Shown: positions 7,717 to 9,124 of the stretch, in pieces
Position numbering within the stretch: position 1 is the stretch's first letter
How the letters are laid out: each line of letters begins with the position of its first letter
Source of the DNA: CAZMXI01 sp964570205
GTDB taxonomy: Bacteria > Planctomycetota > Phycisphaerae > Tepidisphaerales > Tepidisphaeraceae
Reading direction: 5' to 3'
Length of the DNA stretch: 9,124 bases
NCBI GenBank assembly: GCA_964570205.1
Contig: CAZMXI010000186.1
Location: forward strand, 1 to 9,124
Position numbers and translations under genes: made by a program
Notes under the pieces: generated by a model
What the model was told of the DNA's origin: nothing
Database searches by the model: none
The model's input: only the letters and a program-made list of their open reading frames with translations

Positions 7717-8985
7717 TTTGTCTGTCACGTCAGGAGTTACAGGCGATTGACAGGCGATGACAAACCCCGGTTCTGCCGGGGTTTTCTCGTTGGTGGGGGA
7801 AGTCGATGTCGTGCCCGGACAAGCCCCGCCATCCGCCGACTGCTGCGCCTTTTGCTGCGCCTGCTCGGCCTTCCCGATTGCGCGGCGGAAGTCGGCATCC
7901 AGATCAACCGACGTAGCGTAGTGCTTGGCGGCCACCGCAGGGGAATTGCCGATCCACTTGCAGACGGTGGCCAAGTCGTACTCTCGCATGAGTTCCGTTT
8001 CTCGGCTTGCCCGCAGATTGTGGAACAGCTTTGGCCAGGGTGTCAGGCCGGCACGGTCAATGATCCGCTCAAACTGCGTCCGCAGGTTCATCCCATCCAT
8101 CCGGTGCTTGGAAATGACGTACTCCGCCCCCTCGTCGGCCTCGTCAAACGCATTGAGCAGCATCGCCCGCAGTTCAGGGAACAGTGGCACGATGCGGAAC
8201 GCATGGCCTTCGCGGTGCTCCAGCTTGGGACAGGGAACGCGGATCGTACCCCGGTGGAAGTCAATGTGTCCCCACTTCAAGGCGTAGTGCTCCGAAGGGC
8301 ATCGTAGGCCGCCGTAGCGACAGAGGGCAATGATGAGCTTCCATTCAGTGTCGGGCGCTTCGGCGATGATCTTGTTAATGTCCTTGCGGGTGATGAACAC
8401 CTTGCGGGCATCATTGCACTGGTGGCCAGTCTTGACGCCAACGAACGGGTTCTCACCTGCCAGCTTCCACCGCACCGCCATTCGCCACATGGTCCGGGCG
8501 GCCACGACGCGACGCGAAACGGTGGCCTGAGATAGCTTCTCATGCTCCACCAGCCACGCCCGCCACGCATCGGCATCAGCAGCAGTGACATCGCGCAACA
8601 GTCGAGTCTTGCCGAAGTAGTCCTCAAGGTTGCGGCGGGTATGCCCGTAGAACACTCTGCTGGCCGGCTTGATGGTCAACATGGTGGTGTAGCGATCAAG
8701 AAACGCGCCCAGCGTTGTCTGAGCCAAGCCCACGCCATCAGCCAGTCCCACGGCCCGGAGCCGCCCAAGCATCTTCTCATCCAACTGCCCAAGCCATTTC
8801 GACACCTCGGCATCGTGAGGCCGGTTGGCGAGCTTGTCCCCGACAATCGCCTCAACCATCGCTTTGATGGTGCCGGCCTGCTTTGCGTTCATTCGCCCAA
8901 GGCGGATGATCTGTCGCGGGCCATTGGGCGCATGGGAAAACTCGATGCGCTTCAGGCCGCCGTTGTACGAAAAGAGGGATGCCAT
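7690..8985 (-). CDS. Tyrosine recombinase/phage-type integrase, planctomycete group
   Basis: This 431-residue enzyme should catalyse site-specific integration and excision of the element next to it. Residues 1-60 resemble an arm-binding start (RIEF, RLGRM), about 88-180 the core-binding helical domain, and 195-365 the catalytic domain. Catalytic candidates are R228 (YGGLRCPSE), K254 in the beta hairpin (CPKLEHREG), H322 and R325 (FHNLRAS), W344 in the usual second His/Trp position (CKWIGN), and nucleophile Y356 (AAKHYA). All are present, so it looks active. After residue 375 comes a Gln/Ala- and Thr/Ser-rich tail with no fold I recognise. The last eight residues, WARQDSNL, and the stop are encoded by the antisense strand of tRNA-Ile. 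The ATG at 8985 was preferred over the one at 9015 because AAGG stands eight bases before it and the MAS start matches the family as I recall it. Base composition appears less GC-rich than the operon to the left, in keeping with transfer. Confidence 0.92.
   Translation of the reverse strand: MASLFSYNGGLKRIEFSHAPNGPRQIIRLGRMNAKQAGTIKAMVEAIVGDKLANRPHDAEVSKWLGQLDEKMLGRLRAVGLADGVGLAQTTLGAFLDRYTTMLTIKPASRVFYGHTRRNLEDYFGKTRLLRDVTAADADAWRAWLVEHEKLSQATVSRRVVAARTMWRMAVRWKLAGENPFVGVKTGHQCNDARKVFITRKDINKIIAEAPDTEWKLIIALCRYGGLRCPSEHYALKWGHIDFHRGTIRVPCPKLEHREGHAFRIVPLFPELRAMLLNAFDEADEGAEYVISKHRMDGMNLRTQFERIIDRAGLTPWPKLFHNLRASRETELMREYDLATVCKWIGNSPAVAAKHYATSVDLDADFRRAIGKAEQAQQKAQQSADGGACPGTTSTSPTNEKTPAEPGFVIACQSPVTPDVTDKWARQDSNL
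7739..7758. repeat. Two direct copies of ACAGGCGAT beside the attachment site
   Basis: ACAGGCGAT occurs at 7739-7747 and 7750-7758, an 11-base period, 23 bases inside the element from the tRNA end. It lies within the integrase tail coding region. Such short direct repeats next to a core can be arm-type integrase or excisionase sites, but two copies of nine bases in coding sequence are weak evidence. Confidence 0.35.
7762..7785 (+). terminator. Intrinsic terminator for tRNA-Ile, carried inside the integrase gene
   Basis: AAACCCCGG (7762-7770) pairs perfectly with CCGGGGTTT (7776-7784) around TTCTG, and the T run continues (TTTTCTC). It begins 46 bases after the tRNA discriminator in the tRNA's transcription direction. 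It falls within the integrase reading frame, where its complement codes the PAEPGFV stretch of the C-terminal tail. If the element begins at the tRNA 3' end, the terminator now used by the tRNA was delivered by the element. Confidence 0.75.
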
Positions 8986-8990
8986 GATCC

Positions 8991-9124
8991 TTACCTTGCC
9001 TTTCGCCGGTAGCACTCGATGCCCAAGTGCGATGCGAGCTTGTCCGCCATGTCCAGGCGAAGCGATTGCTCGCCTCGCAGGAACCGTATGAGCGAAGCCT
9101 TTGGAACGCCCGTCGCCTTCGTGA
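8991..9124 (-). CDS. C-terminal part of an Xre/Cro-type helix-turn-helix protein
   Basis: The frame enters from the right edge and ends at TAA (8991-8993), giving 43 visible residues. TGVPKASLIRFLRGEQSLR followed by LDMADKLASHLGI is a typical Cro/C1-type helix-turn-helix: the recognition helix is around KASLIRFLRG and the next helix is MADKLASHLG. The start is outside the window. It ends five bases before the integrase ATG, and its last codons hold the integrase ribosome site, so the two are probably cotranscribed and coupled. It may regulate the integrase or act as the excision or maintenance switch of the element, which is inference from position. Confidence 0.75.
   Translation of the reverse strand, partial: TKATGVPKASLIRFLRGEQSLRLDMADKLASHLGIECYRRKAR

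Noticed and set aside
8986..9015. Ten extra integrase residues from an ATG at 9015
   Set aside because: They overlap the end of the helix-turn-helix gene and do not fit the family start, and the ATG at 8985 has an AAGG at proper distance.

Overview
The window looks like a piece of a high-GC planctomycete-like chromosome, with the start of an integrated mobile element at its right end. The lineage is an inference. It rests on the Pro/Thr-rich linkers built on TTRP and ATQP, which I associate with Phycisphaerae-type Planctomycetota. It also rests on a tyrosine recombinase whose active-site wording (LRASRETEL, WIGNSPAVAAKHY) resembles a large planctomycete integrase group, and on a tRNA gene without an encoded CCA.

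Layout: (1) 1-33 is the 3' end of a tRNA gene on the + strand, followed by a perfect 12-bp hairpin at 61-88. The stretch 94-279 shows no gene or site I can support. (2) 280-7208 is a two-gene minus-strand operon. The upstream gene (5736-7208) encodes a ~490-residue lipoprotein and has no ordinary start codon; an ACG follows a good Shine-Dalgarno sequence. The downstream gene (280-5739) overlaps it by 4 bp (ATGA) and encodes a 1,819-residue membrane-anchored envelope protein of the AsmA/DUF748 kind, built from about six repeated modules. (3) 7209-7642 is a non-coding stretch with divergent promoter candidates, one for the lipoprotein operon (weak) and one for the tRNA (near consensus). (4) 7643-7716 is a complete tRNA-Ile(GAT). 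(5) From about 7717 rightwards the sequence looks less GC-rich and is probably an integrative element. A tyrosine integrase (7690-8985, minus) has its last eight codons and stop inside the tRNA 3' half. Just upstream of it is a partial Xre-type helix-turn-helix gene (8991-9124).

How the genes fit together: the lipoprotein and the AsmA-like protein are translationally coupled and both are exported to the envelope, so they probably act together, perhaps in lipid or envelope maintenance. That role is inferred from the AsmA clan and not from any catalytic motif. The integrase, the helix-turn-helix protein and the tRNA 3' end form a standard integration module. The rest of the element, including the far attachment site, lies beyond the right edge.

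The items most worth a second look are the sixfold modular bridge-like protein with its coupled lipoprotein, the ACG start, and the integrase reading frame that uses the tRNA gene and its terminator as its C-terminal coding sequence.
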